DNA from: Thermococcus sp.
GTDB lineage: Archaea > Methanobacteriota_B > Thermococci > Thermococcales > Thermococcaceae
Assembly: GCA_027001105.1 (NCBI GenBank)
Contig: JALTMZ010000133.1
Location: forward strand, 9,799-15,414
Direction of reading: 5' to 3'
Length of the DNA stretch: 5,616 bases
Both the position numbers and the translations under genes were made by a program. Of this stretch, positions 1-5,401 are shown piece by piece. The number at the start of each line of letters is the position of its first letter. Positions within the stretch are counted from its first letter, which is position 1. Under the pieces are notes generated by a model. That model was not told the DNA's origin, ran no database searches, and saw only the letters and a program-made list of their open reading frames with translations.

Positions 1-1000
1 CTGTTGTTGCCTCTGTCTGCTTCTCCGCTACGTTGCTTGCTTCTTTAAGTGCCCAGTGGATGAAGTTTGTGACAAATGTTGGTCCGTCAAGTGGAACTCC
101 GTGGTACTTTGGTGCCCATGTTGGCTCGTAGTCGCCGTATGGTGATTCACCGCTAACAATGAGCAAGCTCTGCTTTCCATTGTCAAGCTTAACGAACTCA
201 ACTGCCAAGAGTGTGAATACACCAGTGTCACCAGCCATGTAAGCATTTGCTGGGGGATCATTGTTTTCAACAATTGTACCGTCTTTTGAAGTTTTAACGA
301 TTCTGTAGACATTCTCTGGAATGCTTCCGTCAACAAGCTTCTTCCAGTTTCCATTGTCATCAACATAAGCAACGACACCTGGTCCATGGTAGAGGACTTT
401 TCCTCCATGCTTAAAGCCCTCGGTGATCATGCTTGCATCTGGTGTGTTCGGATCGGGGTTCACAATTCCAACAACTCTGTATCCTGCTCCAGCGTTGCTT
501 ACTGGATCCTCAACAGAACAGAGGTCTAACCTGAGGTGACCAATTCCAAGCTGGTCAAGAAGAGCATTGACTGTTTCCTGAACCTGCACACCGCTTCCGT
601 AGTCGCTGTCACCAGCAATCCAGAGGACTTTGCCACCCTGCTTGAACCACTCTGCAATTGCTTGTATTTCATCTGGCTCAAATGGACTTGAGGGCTGACC
701 GATAATAAGCATGTCAACGCCCTTGAGGGCATCGGCGGTAATTTTATCGCCAAGGTGTGGGATTCCCAGTGTATCGGCAGCAGCAGGATCACCAAAGTAT
801 GCCCACTTCACATCTGTAATTGTCTTTACAATCCCATGTGCCAAAGTTTCATTTGTATCCCTGTCAATAACATCTCCTGCAAGGTACTTGTCGTTTTCAC
901 CGTGTGCCAAATCCACAGCAACTGTTGCTGCACTGGCAAAAGCGACTCCAAACAGCCCAAACAGAACAAAAACTGACAACAGTACTGCAAGCTTCTTCAT
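1..1000 (-). CDS. Secreted GldG/DUF4350-like surface protein, C-terminus beyond window
   Basis: Read from the ATG at 1000, the minus strand stays open for 333 codons to the window edge. GGTGA lies 5 nt upstream and a TATA element lies about 38 bp upstream, so the start is well supported. Residues 1-24 form a signal peptide (KK, then a long hydrophobic run, then AFASA), so the protein is exported. Residues 27-165 resemble the GldG/DUF4350 branch of class I glutamine-amidotransferase-like folds: VAVDLAHGE opens the domain, and GVDMLIIGQP...EIQAIAEWF..GGKVLWIAGD (about 94-131) is the typical 'opened interval, then GGkvl' pattern. I see no clear Cys nucleophile elbow, so a binding rather than catalytic role is likely. 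The visible end (EKQTEATT) is becoming Thr-rich. In Thermococcaceae such tails often lead to a CGP-CTERM anchor, but that part is outside the window. Substrate and role are not known to me. Confidence 0.85.
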   Translation of the reverse strand, partial: MKKLAVLLSVFVLFGLFGVAFASAATVAVDLAHGENDKYLAGDVIDRDTNETLAHGIVKTITDVKWAYFGDPAAADTLGIPHLGDKITADALKGVDMLIIGQPSSPFEPDEIQAIAEWFKQGGKVLWIAGDSDYGSGVQVQETVNALLDQLGIGHLRLDLCSVEDPVSNAGAGYRVVGIVNPDPNTPDASMITEGFKHGGKVLYHGPGVVAYVDDNGNWKKLVDGSIPENVYRIVKTSKDGTIVENNDPPANAYMAGDTGVFTLLAVEFVKLDNGKQSLLIVSGESPYGDYEPTWAPKYHGVPLDGPTFVTNFIHWALKEASNVAEKQTEATT

Positions 1001-1034
1001 GGCGTTCACCAAAAATGTTTAACGTATAAGGGAG

Positions 1035-1048
1035 TTATAAATCTTATT
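1035..1048 (-). promoter_or_regulatory. TATA/BRE promoter of the secreted-protein gene
   Basis: Reading the minus strand, AATAAGATTTATAA contains a TATA element TTTATAA at 1041-1035 preceded by an A-rich BRE-like stretch. Its centre is 38 nt upstream of the ATG at 1000, which puts the transcription start near 1013 and leaves a leader of about 13 nt holding the GGTGA ribosome binding site (1010-1006). The TATA core is the same as those of the tRNA genes in this window, suggesting a strong promoter. Confidence 0.65.
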
Positions 1049-1085
1049 GAATCTCCATTAGGTAACAATGTGTACCAAGGAGCCC

Positions 1086-1096
1086 GAATTTATATT
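1086..1096 (+). promoter_or_regulatory. Possible upstream TATA element for the TyrRS gene
   Basis: GAATTTATATT on the plus strand is the best TATA match in the 222-bp divergent intergenic region. A start about 25 nt downstream (near 1118) would give the TyrRS mRNA a leader of about 105 nt, long for Thermococcales, or would make a short untranslated RNA. I see no conserved RNA fold or C/D-box pair in 1118-1210. The call rests on the TATA match alone. Confidence 0.25.
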
Positions 1097-1175
1097 GGTA
1101 AATGTTTAGATAATCAGCATTGAGAGACAGCATCGTACATCTGTAGTTGTTTAAATTGTATGAGACACCCCAATG

Positions 1176-1192
1176 CGTAAATGCCTTAAAGG
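1176..1192 (+). promoter_or_regulatory. Likely proximal promoter of the TyrRS gene (weak match)
   Basis: The sequence CGTAAATGCCTTAAAGG lies 31-47 nt upstream of the TyrRS ATG at 1223. Its TTAAA core is a weak TATA match, but the spacing would place the transcription start near 1212 and give the short leader usual in this group. The better TATA match at 1086-1096 is too far upstream for a short leader, so either or both could be used. Confidence 0.3.
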
Positions 1193-1211
1193 ATAAAACC
1201 ATTTTTGGCTT

Positions 1212-1218
1212 AGGTGGT
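1212..1218 (+). promoter_or_regulatory. Ribosome binding site that decides the TyrRS start
   Basis: AGGTGGT ends 4 nt before the ATG at 1223 and matches the archaeal 16S anti-Shine-Dalgarno (AGGTGATC-type). Two in-frame GTG codons (1214 and 1217) overlap this site, so they cannot use it as their own and are better read as part of it. Confidence 0.7.
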
Positions 1219-1222
1219 GCAA

Positions 1223-2350
1223 ATGGACATAGAGAAAAAGATTGAACTAATAACAAGAAAGCCAACTGAGGAAGTACTGACCGTAGAAAATCTGAGGCAA
1301 CTCTTGGAAATGGGAGTTCCTCTTCAGCATTATATCGGATTTGAAATAAGCGGTTACATTCATCTCGGCACTGGATTGATGGCAGGTGCGAAGATTGCTG
1401 ACTTCCAGAAAGCCGGTATAAAAACACGGATATTCTTAGCAGACTGGCACAGCTGGATTAACGACAAGCTTGGCGGAGACCTCGAGACGATTCAAAAAGT
1501 AGCTTTAACTTACTTTAAAGAAGGAATGAAGCAGAGTATCAAAGTTATGGGTGGAGATCCAGATAAGGTGGAGTTCGTCTTAGCGAGTGAAATCCTTGAA
1601 AAAGGTGACTACTGGCAGACCGTCATTGACATTTCAAAGAACGTTACTTTAAGCAGGGTTATGCGCTCCATCACAATCATGGGCAGGCAAATGGGTGAGG
1701 CAATAGACTTTGCAAAGCTGATCTACCCGATGATGCAGGTTGCTGACATATTTTACCAGGGAGTTAACATTGCACACGCTGGAATGGATCAGAGAAAGGC
1801 TCATGTCATTGCAATAGAAGTCGCTGAAAAGCTGAAATACCACCCGCTCATCTGGGAAGGCAAGAAATACAAGCCCGTTGCCGTTCATCACCACCTCCTG
1901 CTCGGATTACAAGAGCCTCCGAAGTGGCCAATTGAGAGCGAAGAAGAATTCAAGGAGATTAAGGCAGCAATGAAGATGAGCAAGTCAAAGCCATACTCCG
2001 CTGTTTTCATACACGACAGTCCCGAAGAGATCAGGCAAAAGCTTAGAAAGGCATTCTGTCCTGCAAGAGAAGTCAGATATAATCCAGTCCTTGATTGGGC
2101 AGAGCATATAATCTTCCGCGAGGAGCCAACCGAATTTACCATTCACAGACCAGCTAAGTTCGGTGGTGATGTAACTTACACAACGTTTGAAGAGCTCAAG
2201 AAGGACTTTGCTGAAGGAAAGCTGCACCCACTCGACTTAAAGAATGCTGTTGCTGAGTATTTGATAGAACTCCTCAAGCCAGTCAGAGAGTACTTTGAAA
2301 AGCACCCAGAGCCTTTAGAGCTGATGAAGGAAGTTAAGATTACGAGATGA
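1223..2350 (+). CDS. tyrS: Tyrosyl-tRNA synthetase, archaeal type
   Basis: This class I synthetase activates tyrosine with ATP and charges tRNA-Tyr in the cytoplasm. The protein is 375 residues from the ATG at 1223, matching the Pyrococcus enzymes as I recall them. Counting from that ATG, the HIGH-type motif is HLGTG at 47-51, the tyrosine-pocket region follows as IYPMMQVADIFYQG with the conserved Tyr, Gln and Asp, then AGMDQRKAH, and the second ATP signature is KMSKS at 251-255. It carries the archaeal/eukaryotic TyrRS signature KFGGDVTYTTFEEL and the compact C-terminus LHPLDLKNAVAEYLI with no S4 domain, unlike bacterial TyrRS. Upstream GTG codons at 1214 and 1217 would add up to three residues but fall inside the ribosome binding site. 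The gene is monocistronic by appearance: divergent neighbour upstream, T-rich terminator directly downstream. Nothing is missing from the catalytic motifs. Confidence 0.97.
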   Translation: MDIEKKIELITRKPTEEVLTVENLRQLLEMGVPLQHYIGFEISGYIHLGTGLMAGAKIADFQKAGIKTRIFLADWHSWINDKLGGDLETIQKVALTYFKEGMKQSIKVMGGDPDKVEFVLASEILEKGDYWQTVIDISKNVTLSRVMRSITIMGRQMGEAIDFAKLIYPMMQVADIFYQGVNIAHAGMDQRKAHVIAIEVAEKLKYHPLIWEGKKYKPVAVHHHLLLGLQEPPKWPIESEEEFKEIKAAMKMSKSKPYSAVFIHDSPEEIRQKLRKAFCPAREVRYNPVLDWAEHIIFREEPTEFTIHRPAKFGGDVTYTTFEELKKDFAEGKLHPLDLKNAVAEYLIELLKPVREYFEKHPEPLELMKEVKITR

Positions 2351-2351
2351 G

Positions 2352-2384
2352 TTTTATTCTCGCTTTAATTTTCCTTTCTGGTTT
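2352..2384 (+). terminator. T-rich terminator of the TyrRS gene
   Basis: Immediately after the TGA stop come five T-runs of 3-4 bases on the coding strand (2352-2355, 2364-2366, 2369-2372, 2375-2377, 2382-2384) with no strong hairpin. Archaeal RNA polymerase terminates at T-rich tracts without a stem. The rest of the gap to tRNA-Leu (2385-2475) holds no gene I can support. Confidence 0.6.
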
Positions 2385-2475
2385 AATTGAGCTTAACTAA
2401 GTATCCAGAATTGCAGACGGTTTGATTTATTACCAAAAGGCTATTTTTGAGAAGTTTGCTCAGAAGAGTTTGTTG

Positions 2476-2563
2476 TGGTGCGGGGGCGGGGATTTGAACC
2501 CCGGAACCCCTGCGGGACGGGACCCTCAATCCCGCGCCTTTGACCAGGCTCGGCAACCCCCGC
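2476..2563 (-). tRNA. tRNA-Leu (anticodon GAG), CCA encoded
   Basis: On the minus strand the sequence folds as a class II tRNA. The acceptor GCGGGGG (2563-2557) pairs with CCCCCGC (2486-2480). The D-stem is GCC/GGC. The anticodon stem CGGGA/TCCCG encloses the loop TTGAGGG with anticodon GAG. A long variable arm of about 14 nt follows, as expected for leucine. The T-arm is CGGGG-TTCAAAT-CCCCG. The discriminator is A (2479), the required leucine identity base in archaea, and CCA is encoded at 2478-2476. It reads CUC and CUU codons. No intron is seen. Confidence 0.97.
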
Positions 2564-2592
2564 TCAAGCCAAAATATTTCGGTTAAAATCAG

Positions 2593-2606
2593 CTTATAAA
2601 GTTTTC
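2593..2606 (-). promoter_or_regulatory. Promoter of tRNA-Leu
   Basis: Minus-strand GAAAACTTTATAAG is a BRE plus TATA element centred about 34 nt upstream of the mature tRNA 5' end (2563), so transcription should start near 2571, leaving a short leader for RNase P. It is back-to-back with the tRNA-Lys promoter; the two TATA centres are about 33 bp apart, and both share the GAAAA...TTTATAA arrangement. Confidence 0.75.
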
Positions 2607-2620
2607 TGTTTCCTATTACC

Positions 2621-2635
2621 GAAAAATTTATAAAA
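2621..2635 (+). promoter_or_regulatory. Promoter of tRNA-Lys and probably of the helicase
   Basis: GAAAAATTTATAAAA on the plus strand is a near-ideal archaeal BRE/TATA pair. Its TATA centre (about 2630) lies 33 nt upstream of the mature tRNA-Lys 5' end at 2663, so transcription should start near 2656. As no other TATA element is visible between it and the helicase start at 2783, it is also the best candidate promoter for the helicase. Confidence 0.75.
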
Positions 2636-2662
2636 CTCTCAACTCCCAATGATTTTGGACGC

Positions 2663-2740
2663 GGGCCGGTAGCTTAGCCTGGTTAGAGCGGCGGACTCTT
2701 AATCCGCAGGTCGGGGGTTCAAATCCCCCCCGGCCCGCCA
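2663..2740 (+). tRNA. tRNA-Lys (anticodon CTT), CCA encoded
   Basis: Acceptor GGGCCGG (2663-2669) pairs with CCGGCCC (2730-2736). The D-arm has stem GCTT/GAGC. The anticodon stem GCGGA/TCCGC holds the loop CTCTTAA with anticodon CTT (lysine, AAG codon). The variable loop is AGGTC and the T-arm GGGGG-TTCAAAT-CCCCC. The discriminator is G (2737) with CCA encoded at 2738-2740. The two leader bases G2661 and C2662 can also pair with C2738 and G2737, lengthening the acceptor helix in the precursor. No intron is seen. The helicase follows 42 bp downstream on the same strand. Confidence 0.97.
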
Positions 2741-2747
2741 ACAAGCT

Positions 2748-2769
2748 GCACTTCTTCTGGAGTGCTTTT
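2748..2769 (+). terminator. Hairpin plus TTTT between tRNA-Lys and the helicase
   Basis: Bases 2748-2754 (GCACTTC) pair with 2759-2765 (GGAGTGC) as seven pairs including one G-T wobble, around a TTCT loop. TTTT (2766-2769) follows directly. The hairpin begins 7 nt after the tRNA CCA. It resembles a bacterial intrinsic terminator, but four Ts are few for archaeal termination, so it may act as an attenuator, a processing mark or a leader structure of the helicase mRNA rather than a full stop. Confidence 0.4.
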
Positions 2770-2782
2770 CGGAGACAAGAAA

Positions 2783-3931
2783 ATGAGTTTTGAAAAATTA
2801 GGACTCTCAGAAAATACACTGGGAGCAGTCAGAAGAAAAGGGTTCTCAGAACCTACAGACATTCAGAGGGAAGTTATTCCTCTGTTCTTAAGAGGAGATG
2901 CAGATATAGTTGGACAATCACAGACAGGAACTGGAAAAACAGCATCATTCGCATTACCGCTTGTAGATGTTATCAACGAGTATGAAAGGGAAATCCAAGC
3001 AATAATTTTAACACCAACCAGAGAGCTTGCCCTTCAAGTAGCTGACGAGATAAAGTCGCTCAGAGGCAAAAAGAAGATAAAAGTTCTCTCGGTGTATGGA
3101 GGACAGCCAATAGGCCCCCAGATAAGATACCTTAGAAAAGGAGCCCACATAGTGGTTGGAACTCCAGGAAGAGTTCTCGACCACATCAGAAGGGGCACGT
3201 TAAGGCTTGATGGAATTCAATACTTCATCTTAGATGAAGCTGACAGAATGCTCGATATGGGTTTCATAGACGATATAAGAGCAATATTCAAAGAAACACC
3301 AAGAAATAAGCGTGTCTTTATGTTTTCAGCAACGATGCCCCGTGAAGTTTTGAAGTTAGCAAAACGATACATGAAGAAATATGAACTGATAAGAACAAGT
3401 AGCGACGAGCCAGTTCCAGAGCTTGTGGAGCAGGAGTATATTGAAGTCGTACCAATAAGAAAGATAGTGGTGTTGAAAAGAATACTAAACAGTGAATTCT
3501 ACGGGATAATCTTCTGCCAAACGAAGAGGGAGACTAGGATACTGGCAGAAAAGCTTGCACGTATGGGATATAACGCTGAAGCCTTAAACGGAGATATGAG
3601 TCAAAGAAGCAGAGAAAGAACCTTGATGCGCTTTAAAAGGCGAAAAATAAACATCTTAGTTGCCACAGATGTTGCTGCAAGAGGAATAGACGTCCAAGAC
3701 ATCACCCACATTGTAAACTATTCTTTGCCACAAAACGCTGAAATGTATATCCACAGGATTGGAAGAACGGGACGAGCAGGCAAAAAAGGAAAAGCAATAA
3801 CTTTCATCATGCCGGGGGAGTACAGGAGGTTAAGATACATTGAGAGCGTTGCAAAAGTTAGCATAAAGAAATCAAAGCTTCAAGAAAGCATAGACAGAGA
3901 AAAGAGGAGAGACTCAAGAAAGAGATACTGA
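2783..3931 (+). CDS. DEAD-box ATP-dependent RNA helicase
   Basis: This superfamily 2 enzyme uses ATP to unwind or remodel RNA in the cytoplasm. The protein is 382 residues from ATG 2783, with the two-RecA-domain core and a short basic tail (DREKRRDSRKRY), very like the minimal Methanocaldococcus MJ0669 helicase. Motifs in order: Q motif (F3, then GFSEPTDIQ at 20-28), motif I SQTGTGKT 46-53, Ia PTRELA 78-83, Ib TPGR 127-130, II DEAD 151-154, III SAT 182-184, V ATDVAARGID 294-303, VI HRIGRTGR 324-331. All are intact. I chose ATG 2783 over the in-frame GTG at 2762: MSF begins at the family's usual point, GGAG lies 8 nt before ATG, and the GTG is inside the 3' arm of a hairpin. No TATA element lies in the 42-bp gap after tRNA-Lys, so co-transcription is likely. 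Cold-induced DEAD helicases are known in Thermococcus; whether this is the ortholog cannot be seen here. Confidence 0.97.
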   Translation: MSFEKLGLSENTLGAVRRKGFSEPTDIQREVIPLFLRGDADIVGQSQTGTGKTASFALPLVDVINEYEREIQAIILTPTRELALQVADEIKSLRGKKKIKVLSVYGGQPIGPQIRYLRKGAHIVVGTPGRVLDHIRRGTLRLDGIQYFILDEADRMLDMGFIDDIRAIFKETPRNKRVFMFSATMPREVLKLAKRYMKKYELIRTSSDEPVPELVEQEYIEVVPIRKIVVLKRILNSEFYGIIFCQTKRETRILAEKLARMGYNAEALNGDMSQRSRERTLMRFKRRKINILVATDVAARGIDVQDITHIVNYSLPQNAEMYIHRIGRTGRAGKKGKAITFIMPGEYRRLRYIESVAKVSIKKSKLQESIDREKRRDSRKRY

Positions 3932-3934
3932 GAT

Positions 3935-3951
3935 TTGTCAAGACTTGACAA
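3935..3951. repeat. Perfect palindrome at the convergent gene ends
   Basis: TTGTCAAG-A-CTTGACAA is a 17-bp perfect inverted repeat that starts 4 bp after the helicase stop and spans the stop codon of the lipoprotein gene (TGA at 3940-3938, minus). As RNA it can form a 7-bp stem with a GAC loop on either strand. It sits where both transcripts must end, so a shared 3'-end structure is plausible. An operator role is less likely because no promoter is nearby. Confidence 0.6.
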
Positions 3952-5080
3952 TATCAAGAATTATTTTAAGGTTCTCCCCCTCTTCTCTTATCTCAATCCA
4001 AAACGCTGAATACTGTTCCAAATCAGCTCTAATTTCTGGATCCGAAACTATACTATTGTAAAGATACTCGATCAGCTGTTCATGGAACAGAGGATTGTAA
4101 TATTCAACAAACTTTTCAAATCTGAATGTCCAGACTTTCCCCTCAGAATATCCCTCTGGCAATGTGCCTTGGGAAAGCTGCTGAAGTTTCCCATCAAGCC
4201 TTAAGTTTGGAAAGTTTTTCAAAATTATTGAAGACAAGCTCCCAGAAATTGCCTGTGCATCTGCATTGGTGAACTTGTAATCTTGCTTTAGAAACTCTAT
4301 CCCAGAAACAATTCCCAAGTTCTCTACTTCAGCACTGCCATTTACAAGCTTGATTTCGTAAATTGTTGCATTTGAGATTGTTTTTCCTTTCTCCTTCCAG
4401 TACCGGTAATATGCCCCCAAATCCATGGCGGGGGGATGCTGATCTAAGACAAAATACCATCCGTCAATTTCTATTACCGCTACCGCATGCCCGATATCAC
4501 TATTCGTGAAGTTAATGCTGAAAATGTAAACGGGGGAGTAGTTCATGTCCAAAAGCAGTCCAGCTGTGAGGATTGCATAGTCAGTGCAGATACCTTTTCC
4601 CTTCATTATTGTTTCATATGGAGTTTGTACTGTGTTGTTCTTCCCCCTTACGACCTTAAAACTTCCGTTGCTGTACATTTCAATTTCTGGAGCTGGCAGA
4701 GATGCTTTTTCCCAGTCATATTGGATATGCTCCTTCTCCCACTTTAAGATGTTCCAGACACTTTGCTGTAAGCTGTCACCTTTAAGCTGCTCAGCTAAGG
4801 GCTTTATTTTAGCAAGCTCCTCTTTACTCAAAGCACACGGAATTGCCCTTTCGAGGATGTATCTCCAGAGAGGGTCTGAACATGATGGGGTTGTATTAAA
4901 ATGTGACAATACTGCCGTTGAAGAAGTTGTTTGAGTTGAGGAGGCAACTGATGAAACAGGGGTAGAGAGAGTTTCAGAAGTTGCTTTTTCTGTTTGAGTA
5001 ATTGTCTCAATTTGAATGCATCCGCTTACAAATACGAGTGCTATTATAATGGCTGAAAGCATGAATTTAAGCAACCGCAT
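3938..5080 (-). CDS. Surface lipoprotein with transglutaminase-like domain
   Basis: The 380-residue protein starts at ATG 5080, with a strong AGGTGAG ribosome binding site 5 nt upstream. Residues 1-21 are a lipoprotein signal (MRLLKF, hydrophobic core, lipobox VSGC with Cys21), so it is probably lipid-anchored on the outer face of the membrane. Residues 26-66 are a Ser/Thr-rich, probably glycosylated linker. C67 and C82 follow and could form a disulfide. Residues about 95-217 resemble the transglutaminase-like (papain-fold) superfamily: YETIMKGKGICTDYA with nucleophile Cys165, DIGHAVAVIEIDGWYFVLDQ with His198 and Asp213. The triad is complete, so peptidase or amidase-type activity is possible; the substrate is unknown. 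Residues about 220-380 match no family I recognise. The stop codon lies 6 bp from the helicase stop, tail to tail. No partner gene is visible upstream. Confidence 0.9.
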   Translation of the reverse strand: MRLLKFMLSAIIIALVFVSGCIQIETITQTEKATSETLSTPVSSVASSTQTTSSTAVLSHFNTTPSCSDPLWRYILERAIPCALSKEELAKIKPLAEQLKGDSLQQSVWNILKWEKEHIQYDWEKASLPAPEIEMYSNGSFKVVRGKNNTVQTPYETIMKGKGICTDYAILTAGLLLDMNYSPVYIFSINFTNSDIGHAVAVIEIDGWYFVLDQHPPAMDLGAYYRYWKEKGKTISNATIYEIKLVNGSAEVENLGIVSGIEFLKQDYKFTNADAQAISGSLSSIILKNFPNLRLDGKLQQLSQGTLPEGYSEGKVWTFRFEKFVEYYNPLFHEQLIEYLYNSIVSDPEIRADLEQYSAFWIEIREEGENLKIILDIVKS

Positions 5081-5085
5081 AAAAT

Positions 5086-5092
5086 CTCACCT
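5086..5092 (-). promoter_or_regulatory. Strong ribosome binding site of the lipoprotein gene
   Basis: Minus-strand AGGTGAG is followed by ATTTT and the ATG at 5080. It is the best Shine-Dalgarno match in the window and fixes the lipoprotein start. Confidence 0.8.
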
Positions 5093-5115
5093 TAGAGGTT
5101 GTTATGTGTTGGGGG

Positions 5116-5124
5116 ATTAAAAAT
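5116..5124 (-). promoter_or_regulatory. Weak TATA-like element of the lipoprotein gene
   Basis: Minus-strand ATTTTTAAT is centred 40 nt upstream of the ATG at 5080. It would start transcription near 5095 and leave a leader of about 15 nt carrying the ribosome binding site. The match to TTTATA is weak, so this rests mainly on position. Confidence 0.35.
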
Positions 5125-5133
5125 GTGCTGCAT

Positions 5134-5166
5134 AGCAAACTTTGCTGAGAGTGGAGTTTGACCAAA
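5134..5166 (+). repeat. Left arm of inverted-repeat pair (tRNA-trailer-like)
   Basis: Read on the plus strand, this 33-nt arm shares three blocks in the same order with the minus-strand arm at 5300-5270: AGCAAACTTT, CTGA, and AGTTTGAC followed by one mismatch and AAA. That is 25 matching positions, with small length differences in the middle. CAAACT (5136-5141) and AGTTTG (5155-5160) can also pair within the arm. In the other arm the same sequence is the trailer of tRNA-Arg; here no tRNA precedes it. Confidence 0.6.
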
Positions 5167-5267
5167 GAGCTGAGCAGTAGGCCGATGAAAGCGAAGCTCC
5201 CAATAATCAGAAAGAGTAAAGAAGGGTGTGAGAAATCAAAGAAAAGCACTTGAAGAGGGATAAACAA
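5139..5267 (-). pseudogene. Possible remnant of a membrane transporter C-terminus
   Basis: Between the lipoprotein gene and tRNA-Arg the minus strand carries a reading frame from about 5267 with one clear membrane helix (LLFLIIGSFAFIGLLLSSL) preceded by LFFDFSHPS. The pattern recalls the last helix of a major-facilitator transporter. The only nearby start in frame is TTG at 5267, with no ribosome binding site, and TAA lies two codons upstream. Past the helix the frame runs on through the left repeat arm and into the lipoprotein start region. I read it as a decayed fragment, or as chance hydrophobic coding; the evidence is weak. Confidence 0.2.
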
Positions 5268-5269
5268 AT

Positions 5270-5376
<107 letters not shown>

Positions 5377-5401
5377 TCGGGAACTAATCACCAGAAAGGT
5401 G

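Noticed and set aside
28..408. 126-codon minus-strand frame in the first gene, and others at 526-795 and 711-1022
   Set aside because: They overlap the secreted-protein frame, which has a signal peptide, ribosome binding site and promoter; these are out-of-frame shadows.
1068..1109. 13-codon plus-strand frame (MCTKEPEFILVNV) with AGGT four bases upstream, in the divergent intergenic region
   Set aside because: Too short to judge, and no similarity recognised; a TTATAAAT element at 1035-1042 is better explained as the minus-strand promoter.
1044..1427. 127-codon minus-strand frame over the TyrRS 5' end
   Set aside because: It lies opposite a conserved synthetase, has Cys/Ser-rich low-quality composition and no ribosome binding site; it is a shadow frame.
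2762..2782. GTG at 2762 as helicase start, adding MLFGDKK
   Set aside because: The GTG sits in a hairpin arm, with GGA directly abutting it rather than spaced, and the family begins at the MSF-type start encoded at 2783.
2628..2819. Minus-strand frame with GGFEPPTCGLRVRRSNQ, and a similar one at 2383-2649
   Set aside because: These are antisense translations of tRNA genes, a well-known artefact; the tRNA folds explain the sequence fully.
4487..4934. Plus-strand frames inside the lipoprotein gene
   Set aside because: Opposite a gene with lipobox, linker and catalytic triad; no start signals of their own.
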